From Prevotella sp. (GTDB taxonomy: Bacteria; Bacteroidota; Bacteroidia; Bacteroidales; Dysgonomonadaceae), in NCBI GenBank assembly GCA_031285905.1, contig JAITVH010000082.1, forward strand, positions 1 to 52,085: 52,085 nt of DNA. The letters are read 5' to 3'. Below, piece by piece: positions 8,901-17,522 of this stretch (the stretch's first letter is position 1; each line of letters starts with the position of its first letter). The position numbers and the translations under genes are program-made. Under the pieces are notes generated by a model. The model did not search any database, was not told the DNA's origin, and saw only the letters and a program-made list of their open reading frames with translations.

Positions 8901-9806
8901 ATGAAGTTCTCGGTTATCTTCTGTACATATAACAGGGAGAAGTATCTCTACAATGCGATGAAAAGCATTGCAGATCAGCAATTCCCTTATGCTGCTTATG
9001 AGATCGTTCTCGTAAACAACAATAGTACGGACGATACCGAAGCTGTTTGTAATCGGTTCCGGCAGGATTATCCCCTTATCAATTTCCGGTATTTTATCGA
9101 AACGAATCAAGGCTTGTCCTATGCGCGTAACAGAGGAGTGAGCGAGAGTAGGGGAGAGATACTCATTTTTGTAGACGATGACGCCACTGTCTTTGATGGT
9201 TATCTGTCAGCGATAAATACTTTCTTTAAGACACATCCAGAAGTGAGAGCATGCGGAGGCCCTATTGTTCCCGTTTATGAAGCTGATAAACCCAGGTGGC
9301 TGTCGCATTATACAGAGCAGCTTATCGGAGGGGCACTGTATGAAGGGAACAATGAAAAGCCTTTTCGTAACGGGAAGTATCCCGGAGGCGGTAACTCTGC
9401 TTTCAGGAAAGAGATATTTGAGAAATACGGGTTATTCAATGTTGAGCTGGGACGGAAAGGAACCGGGCTGATAGGGGCTGAAGAAAAAGACCTGTATGAC
9501 AGACTGACTAAAGGCGGTGAAGCCTTTTATTACCTGCCACGTATGGGTATTTATCATTACATCCCGCAAAAAAAGTTGACTGAATCACATTTTACAGAGT
9601 TAACCTACGCCATTGGAAAAAGCGAACGCATCAGAACAAAAGGAGTAGCATCCAAAGCCTATAGAAGCCGGGTTTTTTCCGAAGTGAAAAAATGGATAGG
9701 TTCAATTATATTATTCTTTTATTATACGATCACCTTATCGCCTTCAAAGGGCTGGAAGCTACTACAATTCAGATGGTATGTTTCCAAAGGCCTTTTAGGC
9801 AAGTAA
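8901..9806 (+). CDS. Glycosyltransferase family 2
   Basis: 301 residues with a GT-A fold: N-terminal FSVIFCTYNREKYLYNAM, nucleotide-binding ending in VDDDATVF (DxD motif, about residues 92-95), GGGNSAFRKEIFEKYG and the ED-like AEEKDLYDRL catalytic-base region. The C-terminal hydrophobic stretch (GSIILFFYYTITL) suggests a membrane contact. It follows YfhO by three bases in the same operon. It probably transfers a sugar from a nucleotide sugar in the cytosol to a lipid carrier or growing glycan; the sugar is unknown. Confidence 0.92.
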   Translation: MKFSVIFCTYNREKYLYNAMKSIADQQFPYAAYEIVLVNNNSTDDTEAVCNRFRQDYPLINFRYFIETNQGLSYARNRGVSESRGEILIFVDDDATVFDGYLSAINTFFKTHPEVRACGGPIVPVYEADKPRWLSHYTEQLIGGALYEGNNEKPFRNGKYPGGGNSAFRKEIFEKYGLFNVELGRKGTGLIGAEEKDLYDRLTKGGEAFYYLPRMGIYHYIPQKKLTESHFTELTYAIGKSERIRTKGVASKAYRSRVFSEVKKWIGSIILFFYYTITLSPSKGWKLLQFRWYVSKGLLGK

Positions 9807-9829
9807 TTTAACATAACATTTTTTGCACC

Positions 9830-11467
9830 ATGAATCTTAAATTTTCACACATCCTGAATGCCTTGTTGGTATTCGTCTTATTGGCTACCCCCGGCGGGTA
9901 TGCCCAAAACAAGAAAACTCCGATGATGGGTTGGAGTTCCTGGAATACATTCAGGATAAATATCAATGAAGACCTGATCAAAGAAACAGCCGATGCAATG
10001 GTTGCCAAAGGCTTGAAAGATGCCGGTTATACCTTTGTGAATATCGATGACGGTTTTTTCTATGGCCGTGATGAAAAGGGTAACTTGCTTGTCCACCCCG
10101 AAAAGTTTCCTAATGGAATGAAAGCGGTTGCCGACCATATCCATAAACTTGGATTGAAAGCAGGTATTTATTCTGATGTGGGGATACAGACGTGCGGTTC
10201 TATCTGGGATAATGACAAATACGGTATGACAGTAGGATTGTGGGGACACGAAGAAAGAGATGCCGACCTGTATTTCAACCAATGGGGATACGATTATATC
10301 AAAGTCGATTACTGCGGAGGGGAGAAGGTCTCCGATGAAGGCCGTAAGGATGAGGAACAGAAATACAAGTATATACTGGAAACAATAAAAAAGACAGCTA
10401 AAAAAGACATCCGTTTTAACGTATGCCGCTGGCAATTTCCGGGTACATGGGTGGGCGATTCTTTTGGCTCGTGGCGGATATTTGTCGATATATCGGAAGA
10501 CTTTAACAAATCGGACAGGGGTGTGATCGGTACTCTCGAAAAGAATATGTTCCTGGCAGCGTATGCATCTCCCGGCCACTTCAACGATATGGATATGATG
10601 CAGCTTGGACGCGGAACGATGAACGAGAATGAAGAAATGAGCCATTTCGGTATTTGGTGCATAATGAGTTCTCCGCTTATGATCGGTTGTGATTTGCGCA
10701 CTATTCCCGAAAGTACATTGAAGATTATTACCAACAAGGAGGTTATCGCCATCAATCAGGATGTACTGGGTATGCAGGCGCAACTTGTTTCGCGTACAGG
10801 AAAACAGATAGTACTGGCCAAGCCTTTGGAGAAAAGAGAGGGTAAAATCCGTGCTGTTGCTCTTGTAAATGCTGAACTGGAGCCAAAAACAATGCGTGTA
10901 TCATTTCGTGACATACAGTTGGATGGCAGTGTAAAAGTGAGGGATTTGTGGCAACATAAGGACTTGGGTAAGTTTCAGGATTATTTTGAGGTAGAAGTTC
11001 CTGCTCATGGAACGGCTATGTTGAAACTGGAAGGGGAACGCACTTTCGATAAAACGATTTATGAGGCTGAATATACTTTTCTGAATGAGTTTATAGGCCC
11101 TGACGGAGTTAATGGGAAAGCCCGACCGACAAAAGGGGATAACTTGTCGGGAGGCGCAAAGCTGGGCTGGCTGGGCAACAGTGCAACCAATTGGGCAGAG
11201 TTTCGGGATATCTATAGTTCTAAAGGCGGACGCTATAAGATGAATATCTACTATCTGTGCGATGATGAGCGCGAACTGACTGTTACGGTGAATGGAAAGG
11301 AATATAAGCTAGAGAATTTAAAATCCGGTAGTACGAATACAATCGCATCAACATCTATAGATATTAACCTGAAGAAAGGACAGAATGTTATCCGTTTGTC
11401 CAATGATAGGGGATGGACTCCCGATATTGATAAGATAGAGTTAGTACTGTTGAGTAATACAAAATAA
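9830..11467 (+). CDS. Secreted GH27 alpha-galactosidase with C-terminal CBM-like domain
   Basis: 545 residues. A signal peptide ends at GGYAQ (about residue 25). The mature protein begins with the GH27 signature KTPMMGWSSWNTF, then VNIDDGFF, and the nucleophile Asp160 in YIKVDYCGG; the acid/base is likely Asp220 in FVDISEDF. An antiparallel beta domain follows to about residue 405, then a carbohydrate-binding-like beta sandwich (about 410-545; EAEY..., IRLSNDRGWTPDIDKIEL) of the CBM35/CBM6 type. It removes terminal alpha-galactose from oligo- or polysaccharides in the periplasm or at the surface. It is 23 bases after the GT2 gene and may be read with it, although the functions differ. Confidence 0.92.
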   Translation: MNLKFSHILNALLVFVLLATPGGYAQNKKTPMMGWSSWNTFRININEDLIKETADAMVAKGLKDAGYTFVNIDDGFFYGRDEKGNLLVHPEKFPNGMKAVADHIHKLGLKAGIYSDVGIQTCGSIWDNDKYGMTVGLWGHEERDADLYFNQWGYDYIKVDYCGGEKVSDEGRKDEEQKYKYILETIKKTAKKDIRFNVCRWQFPGTWVGDSFGSWRIFVDISEDFNKSDRGVIGTLEKNMFLAAYASPGHFNDMDMMQLGRGTMNENEEMSHFGIWCIMSSPLMIGCDLRTIPESTLKIITNKEVIAINQDVLGMQAQLVSRTGKQIVLAKPLEKREGKIRAVALVNAELEPKTMRVSFRDIQLDGSVKVRDLWQHKDLGKFQDYFEVEVPAHGTAMLKLEGERTFDKTIYEAEYTFLNEFIGPDGVNGKARPTKGDNLSGGAKLGWLGNSATNWAEFRDIYSSKGGRYKMNIYYLCDDERELTVTVNGKEYKLENLKSGSTNTIASTSIDINLKKGQNVIRLSNDRGWTPDIDKIELVLLSNTK

Positions 11468-11513
11468 GGCTGGATTGTTTTATACTGCCTCCTGTAGGGG
11501 CGTAATGCATAGC

Positions 11514-11655
11514 CCATAGTTTTGTGGCGGAGTGGTAAGTAAAGAGGGTACTGCAAATCTCGGTATATGTGAATATATCGTTGACGTGATCGAAATAGAG
11601 GTAACAGGTACTGTACAGGCCGTTTTCGTCGAAATAGCAAACCAGCGATGTATTC
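11514..11655 (-). pseudogene. Fragment duplicated from the unknown gene at 22591-23016
   Basis: Read on the minus strand, these ~142 bases match about 22774-22917 of the + strand with few changes (YFDHVNDIFTYTEICSTLF is shared). Both ends of the gene are missing, and the fragment runs at one side into GTAGGGGCGTAATGC, a string also seen next to the palindromic repeats at 17885 and 23023. It is a truncated duplicate, not a working gene. Confidence 0.75.
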
Positions 11656-11718
11656 TAATAAAAGGTGGGACTGGGCGAATGCTAACGTTATAATTCTATT
11701 GCTATCTATGATGACGAA

Positions 11719-11931
11719 ATGGGGGAATATGTTTTTAGCCCCAATAATGGAGATTATTATTATTTCTTGGGCTATATCGGAAATGATTTAAACATGATTA
11801 TAGATGATACTGATAATATGGATATAAGTAATAAGAATGATAATACGGGATTCTTTTTTGAAAAGCTAAGAATAACATCTAATAGTTTACCCGCTAAAAT
11901 GTACGTTTTGAGGTTCAGAAGAACGGCATAG
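11719..11931 (+). CDS. Short open frame, probably a gene remnant
   Basis: 70 codons; translated text such as YVFSPNNGDYYYFLGYIGND looks protein-like, and the frame continues upstream for a few codons (YNSIAIYDDEM) before a stop. No family recognised. It lies in gene debris between the alpha-galactosidase and two tRNA genes, so a remnant is more likely than a working gene. Confidence 0.25.
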   Translation: MGEYVFSPNNGDYYYFLGYIGNDLNMIIDDTDNMDISNKNDNTGFFFEKLRITSNSLPAKMYVLRFRRTA

Positions 11932-12024
11932 ATAGTTAAAAAAACAAAAACTCCCTCTATTCTCCATTTATGGGAGTAATATTGGGAGTATTCCTTGTAA
12001 CTGACTGATATACAGCCTTCATTG

Positions 12025-12107
12025 TACTCGGAGCGGGACTTGAACCCGCACAACCTAATGGTCACAAGATTTTAAGTCTTGCGTGTCTACCATTCCACCA
12101 TCCGAGC
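12025..12107 (-). tRNA. tRNA-Leu (anticodon TAA)
   Basis: 83-base cloverleaf on the minus strand: acceptor GCTCGGA pairs with TCCGAGT, long variable arm as expected for leucine, anticodon loop CTTAAAAT with TAA, and T-arm GGGTTCAAGTCCC. CCA is not encoded. Confidence 0.95.
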
Positions 12108-12116
12108 AGCCTTAAG

Positions 12117-12189
<73 letters not shown>

Positions 12190-12250
12190 ATTTTGCCTGC
12201 TATGAACGTCTTTTGGCTATCTCTTTAGCCCCGTTCCCGATTAGCGAGTG

Positions 12251-12281
12251 CAAATGTAGAAAATGTTTTTACTTTCTGCAA
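12251..12281 (-). promoter_or_regulatory. Promoter of the tRNA-Gly/tRNA-Leu unit
   Basis: Minus strand reads TTG, 20 bases, TACATTTG (the -7 at 12251-12258), matching the Bacteroidetes consensus. It lies between the lipoprotein gene and tRNA-Gly. Confidence 0.7.
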
Positions 12282-12298
12282 CAATTAGCCAAGTAAAA

Positions 12299-12769
12299 TT
12301 AACGGGATACCCTAAAAATGTCAGCATCCGAAGTCTTATGCACTACATATGGCTGCAGCCTTAGCTTCTGATTAGTGACCTCTGAACCCTTTTTCATCAG
12401 GTCGTATTCACGTCCGCATTCTTCACATCTGGCTATCATATTTCCATCCTTAAAAGATGTCTTTACCCTTATTACAGGGCTTTTCTCATGAGGACAACTC
12501 AAATCAAAAGCAACCAAATCAGGTACATTGGTAGCATAAATAGTATTCACTACTACCAGTCCGGCATACCCTAACGATTCACCCTCCAATACCGGATGCT
12601 TTCCCTTCACATATTCTTTGAATGTATTTGCTCCACGCAACTCTGCATCGGTGATGGCCAGATTGATCTTAAAGTTAGGATAACCCGCTACAATGTTGCT
12701 ATCATCGTCTTCGCCACAAGCCGAAAACAGAAGACATAAAATGAGAAGTATATTTTTAAGATGTTTCAT
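12299..12769 (-). CDS. Lipoprotein with a Rieske-like domain (CxH...CxxC)
   Basis: 156 residues. The leader MKHLKNILLILCLLFSACG is a lipoprotein signal with lipobox Cys, so the protein is membrane-anchored outside the cytosol. The second half resembles a Rieske iron-sulfur domain: CPH near residue 92, then 20 residues, then CEECGREYDL, and a closing LQPYVV like the final strand of Rieske proteins. The second metal-binding His of the classic CxH/CxxH pair is Cys here, giving a three-Cys, one-His set that could hold either an Fe-S cluster or zinc. It lies 31 bases behind queG and may be co-transcribed. Confidence 0.72.
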   Translation of the reverse strand: MKHLKNILLILCLLFSACGEDDDSNIVAGYPNFKINLAITDAELRGANTFKEYVKGKHPVLEGESLGYAGLVVVNTIYATNVPDLVAFDLSCPHEKSPVIRVKTSFKDGNMIARCEECGREYDLMKKGSEVTNQKLRLQPYVVHKTSDADIFRVSR

Positions 12770-12800
12770 TATAACTTTAACGATATTTGTTCATCATTTA

Positions 12801-13721
12801 TTATTTGTTTTGTTTCCATGCCTCAAAGTTTCTTTTCAGGCCAGTATACTTTATCCGCTTTACTGCCGATCCTCTAAATACACTTTTGAATCCTTCCTCA
12901 GTCATATTTTCCAGATTTTCGGACGATAAATCGAGAAAAGCCCGGCTTGGATCGAATTCCTCTGTTTGATGAGGCTCTGCATATCTGTTCCAGGGACAAG
13001 CCTTTTGGCAGATATCGCATCCATATATATAATTCGTAAGATAGGGCATGACTCCTCCATCTATACTCCCCTTATTTTCAATCGTTTGATACGATATACA
13101 ATTTCGTGAATCTACTACTCCCGGCTCTACAATCGCCTGCGTGGGACACTCCTGCATACATCTTGTACAATTGCCGCATGAAGTCGTTATCGGAGAATCA
13201 TATTCCAGCTCCATATCTACAATAAGCTCGCCGAGGAAAAGGAATGAACCCTTTTTAGGTACAATAAGCAAAGAGTTCTTGCCCACAAAGCCTATACCGG
13301 CCTTTGCAGCCCAGTAATGCTCCAGTACAGGTGCAGAGTCCACAAATACACGACCGTTGGCTTTTGGCTCTGAAGCCTTTATATAATCTAAAAGAGCATA
13401 TAACTTTTTCTTTACCACATCGTGATAGTCCTTTCCGTAAGCATAATAAGCAAACTGAGGATTTACAACTGGCTGTTTTACAGAAGGATAATAATTGATA
13501 GCGATGCAAATAACAGAACGCGCATTTTCAACCAGTAAGGCCGGATTATATCTCTTATCAACATTGCGCTCCATATAATCCATACTACCATTATATGAAT
13601 TACCGAGCCAGGCCTCATATGATTGCTGCGTACCATGATCAACCTCTCCTGCCTGACAAATACCACAGGCATCAAAGCCTAACGAGAAGGCATAATCCTT
13701 TATTTGCCGGGACGTGATCAT
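12801..13721 (-). CDS. queG: Epoxyqueuosine reductase
   Basis: Final enzyme of queuosine synthesis in tRNA: reduces epoxyqueuosine at position 34 using cobalamin and two 4Fe-4S clusters. 306 residues; N-terminal cobalamin-binding DUF1730-type region (GFDACGICQAGEVDH, GSMDYMERN, DSAPVLEHYWA), then ferredoxin motifs CGNCTRCMQECPT and CDICQKACPWNR. Length is at the short end for the family, lacking C-terminal HEAT repeats. Acts on tRNAs with GUN anticodons in the cytosol. It lies upstream of the Rieske-like lipoprotein on the same strand. Confidence 0.95.
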   Translation of the reverse strand: MITSRQIKDYAFSLGFDACGICQAGEVDHGTQQSYEAWLGNSYNGSMDYMERNVDKRYNPALLVENARSVICIAINYYPSVKQPVVNPQFAYYAYGKDYHDVVKKKLYALLDYIKASEPKANGRVFVDSAPVLEHYWAAKAGIGFVGKNSLLIVPKKGSFLFLGELIVDMELEYDSPITTSCGNCTRCMQECPTQAIVEPGVVDSRNCISYQTIENKGSIDGGVMPYLTNYIYGCDICQKACPWNRYAEPHQTEEFDPSRAFLDLSSENLENMTEEGFKSVFRGSAVKRIKYTGLKRNFEAWKQNK

Positions 13722-13745
13722 CTACTGACTAAAAATGATGAAACC

Positions 13746-14342
13746 TTATTTCTCGTATTTATTAACCTTACCCACTCCAAAAGACTTGTAGGCAGAAGGG
13801 TCTACGTATATTTCCTCTTTTGTTGTCTTGTTTTTGAAGACAACTATATCATGATCTTTAAACCAGCCATCCTGCGCCTTTTTAGTTTTGTTGGCACCAA
13901 ATATATAAAGTTTCGCTTTCTTAGGCTTCACTTCCCACTCTTTATTCATACCAAAACGTTTGAGCAAATAATCGGCTATGGAAGCATTGAAGGCTGCAAA
14001 TCCGATATAATCGGCATAGCCTGCAACAAATGTCTTTTGTGGCTCTTTTTCTTTCGATTCGGGCACATATTCCAACAAATCACTTGTGAGCCCCAGAGAG
14101 ATATCTATTATCTGGTCGACGTCGATAGTCAGATCAAGCGTTTCGTCATTCGGCAGGCTCTGATTGATAACCGTCATCAATGCATCATTCTTTATATCAT
14201 AACTCTTCCGGTTGCCATCGTCTTCATATTTAACGATCATCTGGTAAATATTTCCCCTTAAGAAAAACAGTAAGCAAACAAGGACTATAAATCCAACTGT
14301 ACCTAAAACAATATTCTTTCTTATTTCTTTTTTCTTTCCCAT
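13746..14342 (-). CDS. Membrane-anchored protein of unknown function
   Basis: 198 residues: a basic start MGKKKEIRKN, one transmembrane segment (about residues 11-28, VLGTVGFIVLVCLLFFL), then a soluble domain probably facing the periplasm. No family recognised. It is followed by queG after 24 bases and preceded by a GTTACC repeat directly before the ATG. The + strand open frame at 13704-14261 is its antisense shadow. Confidence 0.75.
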   Translation of the reverse strand: MGKKKEIRKNIVLGTVGFIVLVCLLFFLRGNIYQMIVKYEDDGNRKSYDIKNDALMTVINQSLPNDETLDLTIDVDQIIDISLGLTSDLLEYVPESKEKEPQKTFVAGYADYIGFAAFNASIADYLLKRFGMNKEWEVKPKKAKLYIFGANKTKKAQDGWFKDHDIVVFKNKTTKEEIYVDPSAYKSFGVGKVNKYEK

Positions 14343-14363
14343 TTTATATGAGTTATATTATTA

Positions 14364-14775
14364 TCATTTTAACTAAAAGGTAACAATCAACGATCGCCGA
14401 AGCGAAAGCGAGGCAAAGGTAACGAAAATGAAGAATTATAAATTAAGAATAATGAATTTATGTTCGACTTTGTCAACTAAGTTTTTTAACTAAAAGGTAA
14501 CAAAGGTGACACTATTCAGCCATTAGCTGATAGCCGTTAGTTCTTAGCTGTTAGCTCTTAGCTTTTTTTATTTCCTCCTTTTTTCGTGGCTTCGCTACTC
14601 CCTCTCCTATTGGAGAGGGGTGGGGTGAGGTGCCCATTTTAACTAAAAGGTAACAAAGGTTACACTTTTCACTCCCTTTTCAAAGATCACTTTTTCTGAA
14701 AGCTATCAGCTAATGGCTAAAAGCTAACGGCTCTATTACTATAGATAAATTCAGAATAAAAAAGTTACAACATGA
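14364..14775. repeat. Nested intergenic repeats, left side of the TIR gene
   Basis: Holds three copies of the TTTTAACTAAAAGGTAACA element (14364, 14482, 14638), two blocks of AGCTAA/TTAGCT units (about 14517-14568 and 14700-14733), a CTCTCC/GGAGAGG type hairpin repeat (14590-14632), and a closing ACTATAGATAAATTC. Bases 14452-14502 are identical to 15964-16014 and 14700-14775 resembles 16043-16098, on the other side of the TIR gene. Confidence 0.85.
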
Positions 14776-14790
14776 ATTATCTAAAATAAC

Positions 14791-15813
14791 TTATACATGA
14801 GAATCAATAAAATCGATAATATTACCATAATCCAAGATATCTAATTTCTTGCGAATACCAGATTTTTTAGATTGTATAGTATTAACACTAAATCTCATTA
14901 TCAGAGCAATTTCAGAGTTATTCAATTCAGCTTTTGTCAGGCAACATATACGGACTTCAGATTCATCCAATTGCGGATAAGTCTCCCGTAGCTTGGTAAC
15001 AAAGTTATTATATAAACTGTCCATTAATTCATATATCTGATCCCAGTTGAATGAATCTTGATTATAGACTATCTCGTTAAACCGTTTCAATAACTTTTCA
15101 CCTTGTTTTCTTTCGTCATCCTTCAAATACCCTTCTAATAAAGCCGCTTTTTTCAATATATCGAAATGCTGTAATAAAATATTTCTGAAAGATTCCTTTT
15201 CATATTCATATTTCTTAGCCAGTTCATTTAGCATATCAATTTGATTTCCGACTTCTTCCAGTTGCATTTTTTGTTTAGGCCTCAACCATTTAAGAATCGT
15301 ATCCAGCCTGTTTGCCTGATCTTTACTTTTGGGCGCCTTGTCAACTTTATCAGCGATATTTTGTATTTTATCTATTTTCTCCTCAGTTCCCAGATACTTC
15401 TTTCGCTGATGATTAAGGGACTTCAGGATAGCTTTAAATCCATTCTCGTGATCATTCAATAACTCTACCCATTGATATTTTGCCAACTTATCAGGTACAT
15501 CACATTCATTTATTTTACAGGGAATAATATAAATATCCGAATCCAGCTTTTCTTCACAATATTGGAGAGCCAGCCCGTATTCCCGCTGCACATAGCCCCT
15601 TTTAGTCACAGATATAGCCGATAAAAGAAATACAATAAAATCGGCTTCTCTGAGAGCTTTCTTTATTTCATGATCCCAGTCTTGGCCGGTTAGTAATTCT
15701 TTCTTATCGAGCCATGGTTTATAACCATTTTTTTCAAGAAATTCATATAGATCAATTCCTATATCTGTGTCCTCTTCTGCATGTCCGATAAATACTTTAT
15801 TATACTTTTTCAT
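14791..15813 (-). CDS. TIR-domain protein with C-terminal LuxR-like HTH
   Basis: 340 residues. The N-terminal TIR domain (about 1-150) has FIGHAEEDTDIG, WLDKKELLTGQDW and VQREYGLAL, in which Glu78 sits where bacterial TIR NAD-cleaving enzymes carry the catalytic glutamate. A helical, coiled-coil-prone middle (about 150-260) links to a winged/LuxR-type HTH at about 280-335 (SEIALIMRFSVNTIQSKKSG) like the C-termini of Bacteroidetes TPR regulators. It stands alone, with its own promoter and no STING, Thoeris or CBASS partner beside it. Either a TIR NADase whose DNA-binding part senses or targets DNA, or a transcription regulator with a TIR input domain; the first is an inference. Confidence 0.88.
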   Translation of the reverse strand: MKKYNKVFIGHAEEDTDIGIDLYEFLEKNGYKPWLDKKELLTGQDWDHEIKKALREADFIVFLLSAISVTKRGYVQREYGLALQYCEEKLDSDIYIIPCKINECDVPDKLAKYQWVELLNDHENGFKAILKSLNHQRKKYLGTEEKIDKIQNIADKVDKAPKSKDQANRLDTILKWLRPKQKMQLEEVGNQIDMLNELAKKYEYEKESFRNILLQHFDILKKAALLEGYLKDDERKQGEKLLKRFNEIVYNQDSFNWDQIYELMDSLYNNFVTKLRETYPQLDESEVRICCLTKAELNNSEIALIMRFSVNTIQSKKSGIRKKLDILDYGNIIDFIDSHV

Positions 15814-15835
15814 ATTATTAGTATCAGATAGGATA

Positions 15836-15843
15836 CAAATATA
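15836..15843 (-). promoter_or_regulatory. -7 promoter element of the TIR gene
   Basis: Minus strand TATATTTG, predicted start of transcription about 16 bases before the ATG. The -33 box is weak. Confidence 0.55.
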
Positions 15844-15930
15844 CTATTCTTTTTATCTAAAATTTAACATCTTCCATGAATAAATATCCGGAAAGTAGAT
15901 CAATATTTATAATTTGCGACAATCCTTTTT

Positions 15931-16098
15931 TAATTAAAAGGTGACAAAGTAAATTCAAGAATGATGAATTTATGTTCGACTTTGTCAACTAAGTTTTTTA
16001 ACTAAAAGGTAACATAAGTAACACTTTTTCTATATTTTTCTTTAAGCTATCAGCTAACAGCTATCTTTACTATAGATAAATTCGAAATAAAAACATGA
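15931..16098. repeat. Nested intergenic repeats, right side of the TIR gene
   Basis: Second copy of the composite repeat: a diverged element at 15931, then 15964-16014 (51 bases identical to 14452-14502), AGCTATCAGCTAACAGCTAT and ACTATAGATAAATTC. The order of parts equals that on the left of the TIR gene. Confidence 0.85.
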
Positions 16099-16250
16099 AA
16101 CAGACACGTATTTAGATAAACGAAAGACGAAATAATTGTTAAAAAAATCATTCCATTTACAAGCATTCTTTTAAATCATCGTTACACTTACAATAAGTGC
16201 CTATACCTTAAAATAATGCATTGCTGTACTAATATAAACTTAATTAACTG

Positions 16251-16784
16251 ATGATGAAAAAATTAATCTTAGCAATTATTCTAATTATTGTTACTTGTGG
16301 AGTTTCTAACGCGCAAGAAAACAAAATGTGGGCTGGTGGAGGCCTTGGCTTTTCTTACTTTGACACAGACCCATCAATCAAAACATTCAACATTGCTCCC
16401 GAGTTTGGGTACAACATCAACAACCGTTTTGCGGTTGGTATGGAGTTAAATTATGGAATCGGTCACGTGTCTAAATCTAAAGCTGTCCATATAATTGACC
16501 TGACACCTTTTGTGAGATTTAATGCTGTTAATGCAGATCGCTTTACTTTCTTTGTTGACGGGATGTTCACTTTCGGAAAAACAATCAATGGAAATGCAGA
16601 CAGAAACAGGGATCATCTTGCAGTAGGATTACGTCCGGGATTGCTGTTCAAAGCGTCTGACAAATTCGACTTCTTTGGCAAATTCGGATTCCTCGGTTAC
16701 AGCAAAGAAGAAGGAGGTGGCGACGGTGTATTTAGCTTTGATGCCAATACAAACGCTACATTAGGAGTCGCTTTCAAATTCTAA
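16251..16784 (+). CDS. Small outer-membrane beta-barrel protein
   Basis: 177 residues: signal peptide ending SNAQ (about residue 21), then about eight amphipathic strands with aromatic girdles (MWAGGGLGFSYF, FAVGMELNYGIG, DRFTFFVDGMFTFG) and a C-terminal strand ending in Phe (ATLGVAFKF), the signal for BAM insertion. Size and pattern fit the OmpA/OmpX-like eight-stranded porin family. Single gene closed by a hairpin terminator. The function (adhesion, structure or stress) cannot be told. Confidence 0.88.
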   Translation: MMKKLILAIILIIVTCGVSNAQENKMWAGGGLGFSYFDTDPSIKTFNIAPEFGYNINNRFAVGMELNYGIGHVSKSKAVHIIDLTPFVRFNAVNADRFTFFVDGMFTFGKTINGNADRNRDHLAVGLRPGLLFKASDKFDFFGKFGFLGYSKEEGGGDGVFSFDANTNATLGVAFKF

Positions 16785-16816
16785 AGGAGCAGAGACAATT
16801 TATTGTGCAATAAAAC

Positions 16817-16862
16817 AAGGCTGTTTCTAAAAGTAAAACAAACTCACTTTTAGTACAGCCTT
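16817..16862. terminator. Hairpin terminator between convergent genes
   Basis: Arms 16817-16834 (AAGGCTGTTTCTAAAAGT) and 16846-16862 pair with one mismatch; the loop is A-rich. It serves the OMP gene and probably the DUF1062 gene in the other direction. Confidence 0.85.
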
Positions 16863-16901
16863 AATTTATGAGCGTCCAGCAAAGGGAAACAAAGAGTAAA
16901 T

Positions 16902-17522
16902 TTATGGCGTCATTCTGTTTATATATACGCTTTGCAACCTCTCTTTGCTAATCTGCACAACATCCCCATCCTTGATTTTACGCTTCTTTACCAAGCAGTC
17001 TTCAGGTGTAAAAATCACCTTTGCTTCAATCATCCGATCTAATTGATTTGCCGATAACCCCAAACACAACCGGATAACAGAAGACCATTTCAGTCCGAAA
17101 TCAAAAGGGGTTTGCACCCTGAAAGTTACTATTTCTGTGTCGCTGCTTAAAATGTCATCTATCGAAATATTGTCGTGCAGTATTTCATATTCCACGCTGC
17201 AGTAATTCAATTCTACATTATTCTTGCTTACTATTTCCTGAGAAAAGGCATATCCCCATGCTACGGCTTCATTATTCTCAGAAAAATTCAAGAATAAATC
17301 TTTGTTTATCAGTTCGGATTTAGTGCGCGACAATATGGTCAGATTATACGTGCTGTCACATTCCACACATCTGTATATCAACCATACATCAGTGCTCTTT
17401 TTCTGGGAATTCATCCTGAATTTATCACTGCAATAAAATCTATTGCTACTACAATGATTGCATTTTCTCTTTATGACGGGGGTGTTTTTGACCTTTATTT
17501 CCCATATATATTCTTCTTTCAT
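16902..17522 (-). CDS. DUF1062-family protein with zinc-ribbon cysteines
   Basis: 206 residues from the ATG at 17522 (MKEEYIWEIK); an upstream in-frame start at 17570 adds 16 unlike residues. CNHC and CVEC pairs near the N-terminus probably bind zinc, followed by the DUF1062 pattern FRMNSQKKSTDVWLIYRC and LSANQLDRMIEA. The family is uncharacterised. It is preceded by an unusually long, hairpin-rich leader with its own promoter (17795-17802), suggesting control at the RNA level. Confidence 0.78.
   Translation of the reverse strand: MKEEYIWEIKVKNTPVIKRKCNHCSSNRFYCSDKFRMNSQKKSTDVWLIYRCVECDSTYNLTILSRTKSELINKDLFLNFSENNEAVAWGYAFSQEIVSKNNVELNYCSVEYEILHDNISIDDILSSDTEIVTFRVQTPFDFGLKWSSVIRLCLGLSANQLDRMIEAKVIFTPEDCLVKKRKIKDGDVVQISKERLQSVYINRMTP

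Noticed and set aside
9878..10783. 301-codon open frame on the minus strand
   Set aside because: It lies wholly inside the GH27 alpha-galactosidase gene, whose protein is clearly recognised; the antisense text is rich in His/Ile/Thr and shows no family pattern.
12801..13721. Frame-shifted second copy of queG fragments on other frames
   Set aside because: The open frames at 13255-13509 and 13478-13675 are alternative frames of the same intact gene.
13704..14261. 185-codon open frame on the + strand
   Set aside because: Antisense to the membrane-anchored unknown gene (13746-14342), which has a sensible membrane segment and start; the + strand frame is a shadow rich in Phe/Leu.
14791..15813. 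Thoeris or CBASS system
   Set aside because: A TIR protein is present but neither ThsA-like, cyclase nor SAVED/STING genes lie beside it.
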